Shown: positions 23,683-32,385, counted from the stretch's first letter. The stretch: 64,000 nt of DNA from Sphingomonas sp. R-74633 (GCF_013416555.1 NZ_JACCFG010000006.1:310001-374000); one strand, 5' to 3'. The notes: generated from the sequence alone by a model not told the origin. Numbers and translations: made by a program.

Positions 23683-24833
23683 GCGTCCAGTTCATCAAGT
23701 CCGCCCGCAAGGGCAAGCCGGTCACGTGGTATATCTACGCATTCCGAGGCGGGCCGCTGATCCGCAAGGTGGAGAGCCCGCGCAAGCCGAAGCTCACGTC
23801 TTCCGATCATGCGGCCGTCGCGGCGGCCTTGGTCGACGACACCGCGATCAACCCGAGCACCTTCCGGTGGATCATCCGCAAGTGCTGCCCGGTCAATCCC
23901 GCGAAGGCAGAGACCGAGGGCAGCCCGGAATGGAACGCGCTGGCCGACAGCACGAAATATGTCTGGCGCCGGCACGTTGACGCGATTGAGACCAAGTGGG
24001 GCAAGTTTCCGCCCGCGATCTGGGACGATCCGCGAATGATCGCCAAGGTCGTAGCTTGGCGCGACACTATGAAGAACACGCCGCGAACGGCGGACATTGC
24101 CGTGCAGGTGCTGGTCTTTCTACTCGATTACGCGCGCCTGCACGCCCACGTGAAGCTTAACGTCGCCCGCAACGTGCCCAGCCTCTACAAGGGCGCCGAC
24201 CGCGCCGAGATTATCTGGATACCGGAGGACTTCGAGAAGTTCGCAGCTTCCGCGAAGAAGGATGGCCGCAACCGCCAAGCCCTCATTGACGGGCTCAGCC
24301 TGGCAGCGGTCACCGGCCTACGCCGGGAAGATCTGATTACGCTCACTTGGGACCAGATCGGCGAGTTCGCCATCGTGAAGAAAGCGCTCAAGATGAGCCG
24401 CCGTAAGCGCCGTCGCGTCGTGATCCCGCAGACGCCCCAGCTGGAAGCGGTGCTGGCCGAGCTGCGGGCGCGACCGCGCGCCGAAGGGGTGAACACCGTG
24501 CTAGTGAACAACCATGGCAAGCCATGGTCGCTCGACGGCTTCGGAAGTGGCTTCAGCCAGATCAAGCGCGAGGCGGGTATTGTGCACGTCGACGACGAGG
24601 GCAACGAACGCCCGAAGCACCTTCACGATGTACGCGGCACTTTCTGCACGATGTTGCTCACCGAATGGGACTGCACGGACGAGGAAGCGGCCGACATCAT
24701 GGGGTGGTCGCCGGCTCGCGTCGGCCAAATTCGCAAGGTCTATGTTGACCAAAAGGCCGTAGTCGTGGCACTGGGCGCTCGCATCGCTGCAAAACAGTTT
24801 GCAAAACAAGCTGGTGGCGACGCAGGAACCTGA
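23679..24833 (+). CDS. Tyrosine-family site-specific integrase
   Basis: 384 aa from the ATG at 23679, overlapping the previous stop. The N-terminal part includes an arm-binding-like region (residues 1 to 75) and a helical SAM-like core-binding domain (90 to 165). The catalytic residues are Arg215 (VTGLRRED), His316 and Arg319 (HDVRGTF), Trp343 in place of the box II histidine (MGWSPARV) and the nucleophile Tyr355 (RKVYVD). It lies 17 bp from tRNA-Gly, whose 5' end faces it. It should catalyse prophage integration and excision. Confidence 0.96.
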   Translation: MSVQFIKSARKGKPVTWYIYAFRGGPLIRKVESPRKPKLTSSDHAAVAAALVDDTAINPSTFRWIIRKCCPVNPAKAETEGSPEWNALADSTKYVWRRHVDAIETKWGKFPPAIWDDPRMIAKVVAWRDTMKNTPRTADIAVQVLVFLLDYARLHAHVKLNVARNVPSLYKGADRAEIIWIPEDFEKFAASAKKDGRNRQALIDGLSLAAVTGLRREDLITLTWDQIGEFAIVKKALKMSRRKRRRVVIPQTPQLEAVLAELRARPRAEGVNTVLVNNHGKPWSLDGFGSGFSQIKREAGIVHVDDEGNERPKHLHDVRGTFCTMLLTEWDCTDEEAADIMGWSPARVGQIRKVYVDQKAVVVALGARIAAKQFAKQAGGDAGT

Positions 24834-24850
24834 AGCAATATCAGTTACTT

Positions 24851-24924
24851 GCGGGTATGGTGAAATGGTATCACAGGAGCTTCCCAAGCTTCTAGCGCGG
24901 GTTCGATTCCCGCTACCCGCTCCA
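24851..24924 (+). tRNA. tRNA-Gly (anticodon CCC), probable integration site
   Basis: A complete cloverleaf is present: acceptor GCGGGTA pairs with TACCCGC, D arm GTGAAATGGTATCAC, anticodon stem GGAGC/GCTTC around loop TTCCCAA (anticodon CCC, loop at 24881 to 24887), T arm GCGGG/CCCGC with TTCGATT, and an encoded CCA end. It sits between the integrase and the first chromosomal gene, so it likely holds or borders the attachment site. The prophage lies at its 5' side, an unusual geometry. Confidence 0.95.
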
Positions 24925-24963
24925 ACTTCCCAAGCGCGATTAAATCAGACTATTGTCGCAGCC

Positions 24964-26415
24964 ATGCTCCGCTGGCTCTCCGCGCTCGCCCTTTTCCTCG
25001 CCACGCCGGCCTTTGGCCAGACGCCGCATCTCGAAGGCGGGCGGCTGATCGTCGACGGCAAGCCGTTCCTGATCCGCGGGGGCGAGCTGGGCAATTCGTC
25101 CGCCACCGACCGCGCCTGGCTGGCGCCGCACTGGCAGCGGCTGAAGGCGCTCCGTCTCAACACGGTGCTGGCGCCCGTCGCCTGGGAGGCGATCGAACCG
25201 GAGGAAGGGAAGTTCGACTTCTCGAGCCTCGACTGGCTGGTCGAGGATGCCCGTGCGCATGACATGCGGCTGGTGCTTTTGTGGTTCGGCAGCTGGAAGA
25301 ACAGCATGTCCACCTATGCCCCCGCCTGGGTGAAGCGCGACGGCAAGCGGTTCCTGCGCTCGACGGACAAGGACGGGCAGCCGCAGGACATCCTCTCAGT
25401 GTTCGGCAAGGCAACGTTGGACGCCGATGCGCGCGCGTTCGCAGCGGTGATGAAGCATCTCAAGGCGATCGACGGCGACAAGCACACCGTGCTGATGGTG
25501 CAGGTCGAGAACGAAATAGGCTACCTGCCGACCGCGCGTGAGCATGGGGCGTTGGCCGATGCTGCCTTCACCAAATGGAAGGGCGGCGAAGAGGCTTTCA
25601 CCGCGCATCACTATGCGCGCTGGGCCAATGCCGTCGCAGAGGCGGGGAAGCGCGAATACAGGCTGCCGATGTACGTCAACGGTGCGCAGGGTCGGCCGGG
25701 CAAGCTGCCGGGTGACTATCCGAGCGGCGGGCCGCTCGCGCATCTGATGCGGGAGTGGAAGGACGCAGGCCCGGCGATCGACATGCTCTCGCCCGATATC
25801 TACTTCCCGAACTTCGCTGGCATCGCCGATGGCTATGTGGTGCCCGGCAATGTGCTGTTCGTGCCCGAGGCCAATCAGGCGGGCGACCCGCGCGCGCCGG
25901 CCAATGCGATGCGGGTGATCGGCAAGCATGGCGCGATCGGGTTCAGCCCGTTCGCGATCGAGAATATCGCCGACAAGGATCGGCTGGGCGGCTTCTATGC
26001 GATGCTCGAGCAACTGACCCCGGCGCTGTTCGCCGCAAAGGCACGCGACGGCTTCTCGCCGGTCGTGAGCTTCGAGGGCGTGGTCGATAGCAGCTCGCAA
26101 ATGGCGACGCTGGGCGGCTACAAGCTGACCGTGAACTTCGTTGATCCCTGGACGCCGAAGGACAAGCAGGAGCCGGCCGAGCATGGCGGGATTATTCTGT
26201 GGCTGGGCGGCGAGGACTATCTGGTCGCGGGCAGCGGGATCACGGTGACCTTCGAGCCGCGGGTGGGCCTGGATAGCGTCGAGGAAGGGAGCTTTGTCGA
26301 CGGCAAATGGGTCGCGGGGCGCAGGCTCAATGGCGACGAGACGCACCAGGGCCGTCACGTCCGCCTGCCGCCGGGGCAGTTCGGTATCCAGAAGGTTCGG
26401 CTCTACCGCTATTGA
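24964..26415 (+). CDS. Secreted DUF5597-type glycoside hydrolase (GH35/GH42-like)
   Basis: 483 aa from the ATG at 24964; a frame open further upstream crosses the tRNA and is not coding. Residues 1 to 18 are a signal peptide (LRWLSALALFLATPAFG). The TIM-barrel carries the acid/base pair in QVENEIGY (E182-N183-E184) and a likely nucleophile in FVPEANQAG (E302). Members act on beta-galactosides or related oligosaccharides. It is the first chromosomal gene beyond the prophage and may be co-transcribed with the next two genes. Confidence 0.85.
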   Translation: MLRWLSALALFLATPAFGQTPHLEGGRLIVDGKPFLIRGGELGNSSATDRAWLAPHWQRLKALRLNTVLAPVAWEAIEPEEGKFDFSSLDWLVEDARAHDMRLVLLWFGSWKNSMSTYAPAWVKRDGKRFLRSTDKDGQPQDILSVFGKATLDADARAFAAVMKHLKAIDGDKHTVLMVQVENEIGYLPTAREHGALADAAFTKWKGGEEAFTAHHYARWANAVAEAGKREYRLPMYVNGAQGRPGKLPGDYPSGGPLAHLMREWKDAGPAIDMLSPDIYFPNFAGIADGYVVPGNVLFVPEANQAGDPRAPANAMRVIGKHGAIGFSPFAIENIADKDRLGGFYAMLEQLTPALFAAKARDGFSPVVSFEGVVDSSSQMATLGGYKLTVNFVDPWTPKDKQEPAEHGGIILWLGGEDYLVAGSGITVTFEPRVGLDSVEEGSFVDGKWVAGRRLNGDETHQGRHVRLPPGQFGIQKVRLYRY

Positions 26416-26446
26416 GCCAAATCGATGCTGAGGCGTTACGAACCGG

Positions 26447-27283
26447 ATGGAGAAACTCTGGTTCATTACCAACCCCGGCTCGGGATCGACCAACAAGGCC
26501 AAGTGCGACGCGCTCGAAGCCGTGTTCGAGGAGCGCGGGCTAAGCCTTGTCGGGCGCACCGAATTTCCGGCGGAGGAGATCCCCAAGGGCGCCGCGCTCA
26601 CGCGCAAGAAGGTCGACACGGTGGTGCTGTTCGCCGGCGACGGGACGATCAACGCGGCGCTCTCGGCGCTGGCGACCTGGAAGGGCAGCTTCCTGATCCT
26701 GCCCGGCGGCACGATGAACCTGCTCGCCAAGAAGCTGCACGCCACGCTCGATCCCAAGGAGATCATCCATCTCGCGCAGGATGAAGAGACGCGGATCGCG
26801 CTTCCCTATGTGAAAGCCGGCGAGCATCGCGGCTTTGTCGGGCTGATCCTGGGGCCGGCGACTGCCTGGTTCCGGGCGCGGGAAGCGGCGCGCAAGGGGG
26901 CGATCAAGAAGCTGTTCGTCGCCGCGCACGTCGCATGGAACCGCACTTTCGGTGGCAGCGGCATTCGGATCGACGGCGTGCCGGGGCTCAAGCAACGCTA
27001 CCAGGCGGTGTTCGTCCGGCCCGAGGAAGGCGAGCTGCACGTTGCGGCGGTGGATGCGCGCGACTGGGGTTCGATCGTCCAATTGGGCTGGGAATCGCTG
27101 ACCGGCGACTGGGTCGCCGCACGCGCGGTGAGCGAGAGCCTGACCGACAGGCTGAGCGCGAAAGGGAACAAGCCGGTGCTCGCGCTGTTCGATGGCGAGC
27201 CGGTGTCGCTAGATCCCGGCCGTGCGATCGAGGCGGGCATGAGCCGCAAGGCCTTTATCGCGACGCGCGAGGATCTGGGATGA
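26447..27283 (+). CDS. Diacylglycerol-kinase family lipid kinase
   Basis: 278 aa. The catalytic domain shows the family's NPGSGS (9 to 14), AGDGTIN at 63 to 69 (usual GGDGT with the first Gly changed to Ala), and LPGGTMNLLAKKL. The C-terminal half is beta-rich with FDGEPVSL, also typical. These enzymes phosphorylate diacylglycerol, sphingoid bases or similar lipids in the cytosol or at the membrane. In a sphingolipid-rich sphingomonad a sphingoid-base kinase role is an attractive inference but unproved. The gene overlaps the phosphoesterase gene by 4 bp. Confidence 0.85.
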   Translation: MEKLWFITNPGSGSTNKAKCDALEAVFEERGLSLVGRTEFPAEEIPKGAALTRKKVDTVVLFAGDGTINAALSALATWKGSFLILPGGTMNLLAKKLHATLDPKEIIHLAQDEETRIALPYVKAGEHRGFVGLILGPATAWFRAREAARKGAIKKLFVAAHVAWNRTFGGSGIRIDGVPGLKQRYQAVFVRPEEGELHVAAVDARDWGSIVQLGWESLTGDWVAARAVSESLTDRLSAKGNKPVLALFDGEPVSLDPGRAIEAGMSRKAFIATREDLG

Positions 27284-28026
27284 CACGCCTCTTCCATGTC
27301 AGCGACGTCCATTTCGGGCGCGAGGACCGTGCCGCGGTCGACTGGTTCGGCGCGCGGGTGAAGGAAGAGCAGCCCGATGCCGTGATCATGACTGGCGACC
27401 TGACGATGCAGGCACGGGCGAAGGAGTTCAGCGCGGCCGCCAAATGGCTGCAGGGGCTGGGCCGGCCGGTGACGGTGGAGGTCGGCAATCACGATCTGCC
27501 GTACTTCAATTTGTGGGCGCGCTTCGTGACGCCATACAAGCGCTACCGCGCGCTCGAGACGATGATCGAGAAGCCGCTCGACGTGAAGGGCGTGGCGGTG
27601 GTGCCGCTCAAGACCACGGCGCGCTTCCAGTGGCGGCTCAACTGGTCGAAGGGCTATGTGAGCACGCGCGCGCTCCAGGAATCGCTCGCGCTGGTCGAGG
27701 CAGTGCCGACAGGCGACCTGGTGTTCGTCGCCTGCCACCATCCGCTGGTCGAAGGCGGCACGCGGATGACCTCCGAGACGCATCGCGGGCCCGAGGCGCT
27801 GGGCGCGCTGGCGCAGGCGGGCGCGCATGCGGTGCTGACAGGCCATGTCCACGACCCGTTCGATGTCGAGAAGCAGGTCGGCGGGCGGACGGTGCGGCTG
27901 ATCGGGGCGGGGACACTCTCCGAGCGGGTGCGCGCACAGCCGCCGTCGTTCAACGAGATCACCGTCGAGGGCGCGAGCTTCTCCACCAAAGCGCGCTTCA
28001 TGGGCGAGGGAAGCGTGGCGCTCTAG
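27280..28026 (+). CDS. Calcineurin-type metallophosphoesterase
   Basis: 248 aa from the ATG at 27280, coupled to the kinase by ATGA. The five metal-binding motifs are intact: HVSDVHFG (D9, H11), TGDLT, VGNHDLP, ACHHPL and TGHVHDP. This is the UDP-2,3-diacylglucosamine pyrophosphatase/CpdA/phosphodiesterase superfamily. Pairing with a lipid kinase suggests a phospholipid or sphingolipid phosphoester substrate. It ends 1 bp before the stop of the convergent VOC gene. Confidence 0.9.
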   Translation: MTRLFHVSDVHFGREDRAAVDWFGARVKEEQPDAVIMTGDLTMQARAKEFSAAAKWLQGLGRPVTVEVGNHDLPYFNLWARFVTPYKRYRALETMIEKPLDVKGVAVVPLKTTARFQWRLNWSKGYVSTRALQESLALVEAVPTGDLVFVACHHPLVEGGTRMTSETHRGPEALGALAQAGAHAVLTGHVHDPFDVEKQVGGRTVRLIGAGTLSERVRAQPPSFNEITVEGASFSTKARFMGEGSVAL

Positions 28027-28027
28027 G

Positions 28028-28408
28028 CTAGCGCTTCGAGATGTCCTGCCCGAACACCAGCAGATTGCCGTCCGGCGCCACCACCATCAGCTCGCGCTGG
28101 CCGTACATCTGGTCAACCGGGCCGTAGATGTCGCCATCGTTGAGGAGCGACGCCTTGGGTTTCAGCTCCTCGCACACCGCGTCGACATCCTCGACATCGA
28201 TATAATAGCAGAAGCGGCGGTTGCCTGGGGGGGCGCCATCGTCGCCGATATTCTCGAGCAGGCGGAAAGCGGCGGCCTCGCGCTGGACATAGACATAGTT
28301 GGAGGTGCGGAAATAGAGCGTGAAGCCCAGCACCTCGGTGAAGAACCACACGGCCTTCTCGATGTCCGGCACATGCATGAACGGCGTGATGCGATAGAGA
28401 TTGGCCAT
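28028..28408 (-). CDS. VOC superfamily (glyoxalase/bleomycin resistance-like) protein
   Basis: 126 aa. The fold is visible as MHVPDIEKAVWFFTEVLGFTLYFR with a bab repeat, VQREAAAFRLL, CYYIDVEDVDAV and the closing ELMVVAPDGNLLVFG with an acidic metal ligand candidate. These proteins are metal-dependent dioxygenases, isomerases or binding proteins. The substrate cannot be predicted. Stop codons of this and the metallophosphoesterase gene are almost back to back. Confidence 0.9.
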   Translation of the reverse strand: MANLYRITPFMHVPDIEKAVWFFTEVLGFTLYFRTSNYVYVQREAAAFRLLENIGDDGAPPGNRRFCYYIDVEDVDAVCEELKPKASLLNDGDIYGPVDQMYGQRELMVVAPDGNLLVFGQDISKR

Positions 28409-28489
28409 TATTCGCCTCCCCGAAAGGCGGGCGCCATTACCCGGGTGGAACGATAGCGCAATCCGGATACGGGGTTAAGCGCCGAGCAA

Positions 28490-29869
28490 CTAGGTTCGGA
28501 ACAGTCCCAGTGGCGCGCGCCCGGCGGTGCTCCAAGTCGACCAGTTGGGGAAGACATAGGGCATGTCGGCATCGCTGACGCCGTGCCAGCGGGCGATCGC
28601 GCCGATATATTCTTCCTGCGCGACGGCGGGGACGAAGCGGCCCTCGCTGCTCACATCGGTCGCGCCGCCGAGCACCGGATCCGGATAGGCGCCGAAGATG
28701 CCGCCGGGGGTCACGTTGCCGCCCATTACGAGATGATTGCCGCCCCAGGCATGGTCGGTGCCATTCTGGGCGTTGCCGCGATAGGTCCGGCCGAAGTCGC
28801 TCATCGTGAAGCTGGTGACGTTCTCCGCCATGCCGATCGACTGCATCGCGCGGTGGAAACCGGCCAGCGCCATGGCGAGATCGCCGAGCAGATTGGCGTG
28901 GGTGCCGGTATCGTTGTTGCCGCCATTGGTCTGGCCGGAGTGGTTGTCGAACCCGCCCTGGCTGACGAAGAAGGTCTGGCGTCCGTGGCCGAGCGAGCCG
29001 CGCGCATCGATCATGCGGGCGACGCGCATCAGCTGGCGGGCCACGTCGCTGGTAAGCGCGGCGCCGGTGGTCGGATTGACGAAATAGCCGTCGAGCGCGC
29101 TGGCCGCCGAGATGATCCCGTTGGCGGTGGTCGCCTGGTTGTAGCTGGCGTTGATGTCGCGTGCGCTCGCCTCCGCCACATCGCCGAGGCCGGTGGCCGA
29201 GGAGAAAGCGGTCAGCGCGCTGTTCTTGGCGTTGTTGGCGGCGTTCGAGGTGTTCGAATAGCCCGAGCGCGACAGCGTGCCGGTGGAGGGCAGGACAAGC
29301 GCCGAGCTGGTCTTGCCGATCACCGCCAGGTTCGAGCCGGCGATCGAGATCATCGACGGGATGCTGCTCACCCCCATCTTGTCGGTGAGGCGGCCCATGA
29401 AGCCGTCGGTCGCGAAATCGCGGGCGCGCATGCCCTGCCAGTGCGACTGCTCGTCCGAATGGCTGAGCAGGTTCATCGGGCGCAGATCGGCGCGCGACTG
29501 GTAGGTCGCCTTGGTCAGCGGCGCATAGAGCGTGCCGGCGTTGAGCACGAGGCCCAGGCTGCCCTCGTCCCAGATCGGGCGGAGCGCGGCCATTGCCGGG
29601 TGGAGCGCATAGGCTGCGCCGGTGAGCGACGTGAGCCGGCTCGCCGCGATGCCCACGGTGCCGCGCGACGCCAGATACTGGGCGTGCCGGGCGTCGGTGG
29701 GGATCACCATGTTCCAGCTGTCATTGCCGCCGAACAGGAACACGCCGACCATCGCGCGGTAGCTGCCGCTCGGTGCGGCCATCGCCGTGGTGCGGCCGAG
29801 TTGGCCGATCGCCGCCATGGCGCCGGCGCCGGCGGTGACCTTCATGAAGTCGCGTCGGGAGAAAGTCAT
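28490..29869 (-). CDS. DUF1501 protein, Tat-exported
   Basis: 459 aa. The twin-arginine signal is SRRDFMKVTAGAGAMAAIG (RRDFMK at 5 to 10). The rest matches DUF1501: VFLFGGNDSWNM near residue 40, DNHSGQTNGGNN around 310 and FGRTYRGNAQNGTDHAWGGNHL around 375, which place Asp/His metal-site-like residues of the alkaline-phosphatase superfamily. Its partner upstream is DUF1800. Such pairs are common in Gram-negatives, with unknown biochemistry. The gene begins 12 bp after the DUF1800 stop. Confidence 0.93.
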   Translation of the reverse strand: MTFSRRDFMKVTAGAGAMAAIGQLGRTTAMAAPSGSYRAMVGVFLFGGNDSWNMVIPTDARHAQYLASRGTVGIAASRLTSLTGAAYALHPAMAALRPIWDEGSLGLVLNAGTLYAPLTKATYQSRADLRPMNLLSHSDEQSHWQGMRARDFATDGFMGRLTDKMGVSSIPSMISIAGSNLAVIGKTSSALVLPSTGTLSRSGYSNTSNAANNAKNSALTAFSSATGLGDVAEASARDINASYNQATTANGIISAASALDGYFVNPTTGAALTSDVARQLMRVARMIDARGSLGHGRQTFFVSQGGFDNHSGQTNGGNNDTGTHANLLGDLAMALAGFHRAMQSIGMAENVTSFTMSDFGRTYRGNAQNGTDHAWGGNHLVMGGNVTPGGIFGAYPDPVLGGATDVSSEGRFVPAVAQEEYIGAIARWHGVSDADMPYVFPNWSTWSTAGRAPLGLFRT

Positions 29870-29881
29870 CGGTCCGGCTCC

Positions 29882-31576
29882 TCAGCGGTCGACCAGGAAC
29901 ATCGGGCTCGAAGCCGCGACATAGAGCATCATCTGGGCGCGGCGGCGCGCCTGGATATTGGCATCGGCATTGGTGATGGGCGTGGCTGCCGCCTTGAGCG
30001 CGTCCTTCTGCGCCTGGCTCAGCGTGTTCGCGAACAAGTTCAGGTCGATCCGCGCGATCATGGCGTCGAGGTCGGTGCCATAGGCTTCCCAGGTCGCCCA
30101 GAGCGGCTGGGTGAGCGAGGACATTGGCAGGCCGGAATCGAGCGCATATTCGCTGCGATTGGCGTCGCCCGAGACGGTCCAGTCATAGACGAAATTATGC
30201 CAGCGCAGCACGTTGGAGGTATTGAGCAGCTTCGAGACCGGACTCTTCAGCGTGGTCGAACCGGGCAGCGGGAAGTCGTCGGGATAGAAGTTGAACACCG
30301 AAGGCGCACGGAAGACGGGCTGGCCGAGGCTGGTGTCGCGGGTCTGGAAGACATAACCGTCGGTCGCGAAGCCGATCGTGCGGGCGAGCGACGTCATCAG
30401 CAGCACCGGCTCCTTGAGCTTGCCGCTGGACGAAGTGGGGCCCGAGCGCGCCTCGCTGTCGAGCAGGATCGCGCGGATCACGGCCTTCATGTCGCCGCGC
30501 TTGCCGCTGCCATTGTCGGCGAACACCGCAGCGACGCGGCCGATATAGGCGGGGCTCGGGTTCGCCGTGACGAGGTGGACGATCATGTGGCGCGCGACGA
30601 AGGGCGCGGTCGATGGATTGTTGAACGCGGCATCGACCACGGCGGCGACGCTGGCATCCTGCGAGGCGCCGGCGGCGACGGTGGTGCCGAGGAAACTCTT
30701 CTGCGTGGTGTCGTAGCGCGCCGACACCTGGATCATCGGCTTCGAATAATCGCGGGCATTGCCATCGGTGATCGCCGCGCCGCCGACCCGAGCATAGGTC
30801 CAGCCGGTAAGCGCCTTGGCGACGCCCTTGATATCGTCAGTGCCGTAGTTGGGGATGGCCGCGCCGGCGCCGTCGCGCTTCAGGCTGCCGTCCATGTTGA
30901 GCTGGTCCGGGCCCATCGAGAAGAGCTGGAGCAGTTCACGGGCATAATTCTCCGACGGACCCGACTTGTTGCTGTCGGCCATGTCGAGATAGTCGCCCAT
31001 ATAGCCGCTCATCGTCACCTGCTGGAGGATGTCGCGGTAATTGCCGAAGGCGTTGGCGAGCAGGATCTGATTGAAATAGGCGATTCCGGCGGTCGAGTTC
31101 ACCTCGGCCTCCGAGGCGACGACCATCTGGCCGAGCGCGAAGGCGGTGCGCTGGCGCAGCTGGTCCGAGCCGGCGATCGCGTTGGCGTAGAAGCGCATCG
31201 CGACGGGCGTGCGGCTGAAATGAGCGCGGTTGCAGATCGTGTCGGTGCTCACGCAGAAATCGCGGCGCACTTCCGTCGTGAGGTCGGCATAGCTGCTGGA
31301 GGAAGTGGCGAGTTGCTCGTCGACCCAGGCCGTGGCGCCGATCGATTTGATCCGGGAGATCAGATCGGTGGTGGCGCCGAAACTGGCCTGCTTCGCCAGA
31401 CGCGCTGCATCGCCGTCGGTGAACACCACCGGCGTGGGCGTGGGCGTGGGGCTGGGCGCGGCGACCACGCCGCCGCCGCTCGAAGTCGAACCGCCGCCTC
31501 CGCCGCTGTCACAGCCCGCGAGCGCGAGCAGACCAAGCGCCGCGCTCAGCACGGCCAGTTTGCGTTGCTGGAACAC
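29882..31576 (-). CDS. DUF1800 lipoprotein
   Basis: 564 aa from a GTG at 31576, which has GGGGG about 8 bp upstream and yields a clean lipoprotein signal (VFQQRKLAVLSAALGLLALAGC, lipobox LAGC). An ATG at 31618 gives 14 more residues ahead of that. The body has the DUF1800 features: ARLAKQASFGATTDLI, FGNYRDILQQVTMSGYMGDYLDM, NYARELLQLFSMG, and a C-terminal GSTTLKSPVSKLLNTSN region. A Gly/Pro/Thr-rich linker follows the lipid site. It forms an operon with DUF1501. Confidence 0.9.
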   Translation of the reverse strand: MFQQRKLAVLSAALGLLALAGCDSGGGGGSTSSGGGVVAAPSPTPTPTPVVFTDGDAARLAKQASFGATTDLISRIKSIGATAWVDEQLATSSSSYADLTTEVRRDFCVSTDTICNRAHFSRTPVAMRFYANAIAGSDQLRQRTAFALGQMVVASEAEVNSTAGIAYFNQILLANAFGNYRDILQQVTMSGYMGDYLDMADSNKSGPSENYARELLQLFSMGPDQLNMDGSLKRDGAGAAIPNYGTDDIKGVAKALTGWTYARVGGAAITDGNARDYSKPMIQVSARYDTTQKSFLGTTVAAGASQDASVAAVVDAAFNNPSTAPFVARHMIVHLVTANPSPAYIGRVAAVFADNGSGKRGDMKAVIRAILLDSEARSGPTSSSGKLKEPVLLMTSLARTIGFATDGYVFQTRDTSLGQPVFRAPSVFNFYPDDFPLPGSTTLKSPVSKLLNTSNVLRWHNFVYDWTVSGDANRSEYALDSGLPMSSLTQPLWATWEAYGTDLDAMIARIDLNLFANTLSQAQKDALKAAATPITNADANIQARRRAQMMLYVAASSPMFLVDR

Positions 31577-31789
31577 CCTGTAATCCCCCGGCCGTCGCGG
31601 AACCGCCGCAACCTGCATGTCTCTGAATAATTTAGAGGGGAAAGTCGGGCAACCTGCAGAAATACCTAAGGAAATCTTCATCGCGATTGCGCCGGGCGCA
31701 CACGCCGCAGCCCAGGCCGCTAGTTGCGCTACCGCAACGGCGCATCCGGCGGCGAGCTGCGCGATATGCGCGACGGGATGCGATGCGCA

Positions 31790-31835
31790 TTGACATCCAC
31801 GCAATCGCGTCTCATATTTCTGTTATGACAGAAAT
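31790..31835 (+). promoter_or_regulatory. Promoter with operator palindrome for the GbsR-type gene
   Basis: TTGACA (31790 to 31795) and CATATT (31813 to 31818) with a 17-bp spacer put the transcription start at about 31825, the A of the ATG. A perfect 20-bp palindrome, ATTTCTGTTATGACAGAAAT (31816 to 31835), covers the end of the -10, the start site and the first codons. No ribosome site precedes the ATG, so the mRNA is probably leaderless and autorepressed. Confidence 0.75.
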
Positions 31836-32385
31836 TACGGACAACGCTGTTCAGCTACCGATTTCGGTACAGCAGTTCGTGCTGCACTGGGGTGAGATGG
31901 GCGGGCAATGGGGGGTGAACCGCTCGGTCGCCCAGATCCATGCGCTGCTCTACCTCTCCGATCGCCCTCTCAACGCCGAGGAGATCAGTGACACGCTACG
32001 CATCGCGCGGAGCAATACGTCGAACAGCCTCAAGGAACTGCTCGGCTGGAAGCTGATCCGCCGGGTGCCGGTGCTGGGCGACCGGCGCGACCACTATGAG
32101 GCCGAGGTCGACCTGATGCAGATGCTCACCCGCATCGCGCAGGGGCGCAAGGAGCGCGAGATCGACCCCGCTGTGGCGGCGCTGCGTGTCTGCACCGAAG
32201 AGGCGCGGCGCGATGCGCGCATCTCGGACACGGCGCGCGGGCGGATCGAGGCGATGCAGGATTTCGTCGTGACGATCGACGATTGGTACCAGCAGATGAT
32301 GAGCGTGCCCCCGGGCCGGCTGATGACGCTGATCCGGCTCGGCAAGCGGATCCTCGCCTTCCTGCCCAAGGGCAAGGCGGAATAG
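31825..32385 (+). CDS. GbsR/MarR-family transcriptional regulator
   Basis: 186 aa from the ATG at 31825; upstream codons in frame are low-quality. The winged-helix HTH is seen at residues about 30 to 90 (IHALLYLSDRPLNAEEISDTLRIARSNTSNSLKELLGWKLIRRV, then LGDRRDHYE wing). The C-terminal helices resemble the GbsR family. Its own start codon lies within a perfect palindrome, suggesting autoregulation, and it heads an operon of DUF4166 and redox genes. Confidence 0.9.
   Translation: MTEITDNAVQLPISVQQFVLHWGEMGGQWGVNRSVAQIHALLYLSDRPLNAEEISDTLRIARSNTSNSLKELLGWKLIRRVPVLGDRRDHYEAEVDLMQMLTRIAQGRKEREIDPAVAALRVCTEEARRDARISDTARGRIEAMQDFVVTIDDWYQQMMSVPPGRLMTLIRLGKRILAFLPKGKAE

Larger units (their letters stand above)
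1..24850. mobile_element. Temperate siphovirus-like prophage, left end outside the window
   Basis: A continuous phage gene set fills this interval: tail tube, tail completion, head-tail joining, major capsid, prohead protease, portal, large and small terminase, HNH nuclease, primase-helicase, Cro-like and S24 repressors, and a tyrosine integrase beside a tRNA gene. Structural genes run on the minus strand and the integrase module on the plus strand, diverging at the repressor. No gene of the seen modules is visibly broken, so the element may be functional, but tape measure, tail tip and lysis genes must lie left of position 1. The right boundary is placed at the tRNA-Gly gene by inference. 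Confidence 0.95.

Noticed and set aside
28583..31630. A 1015-aa plus-strand open frame across the DUF1501/DUF1800 genes
   Set aside because: It is antisense to two genes with clear families and signal peptides; long antisense frames are common in GC-rich DNA.
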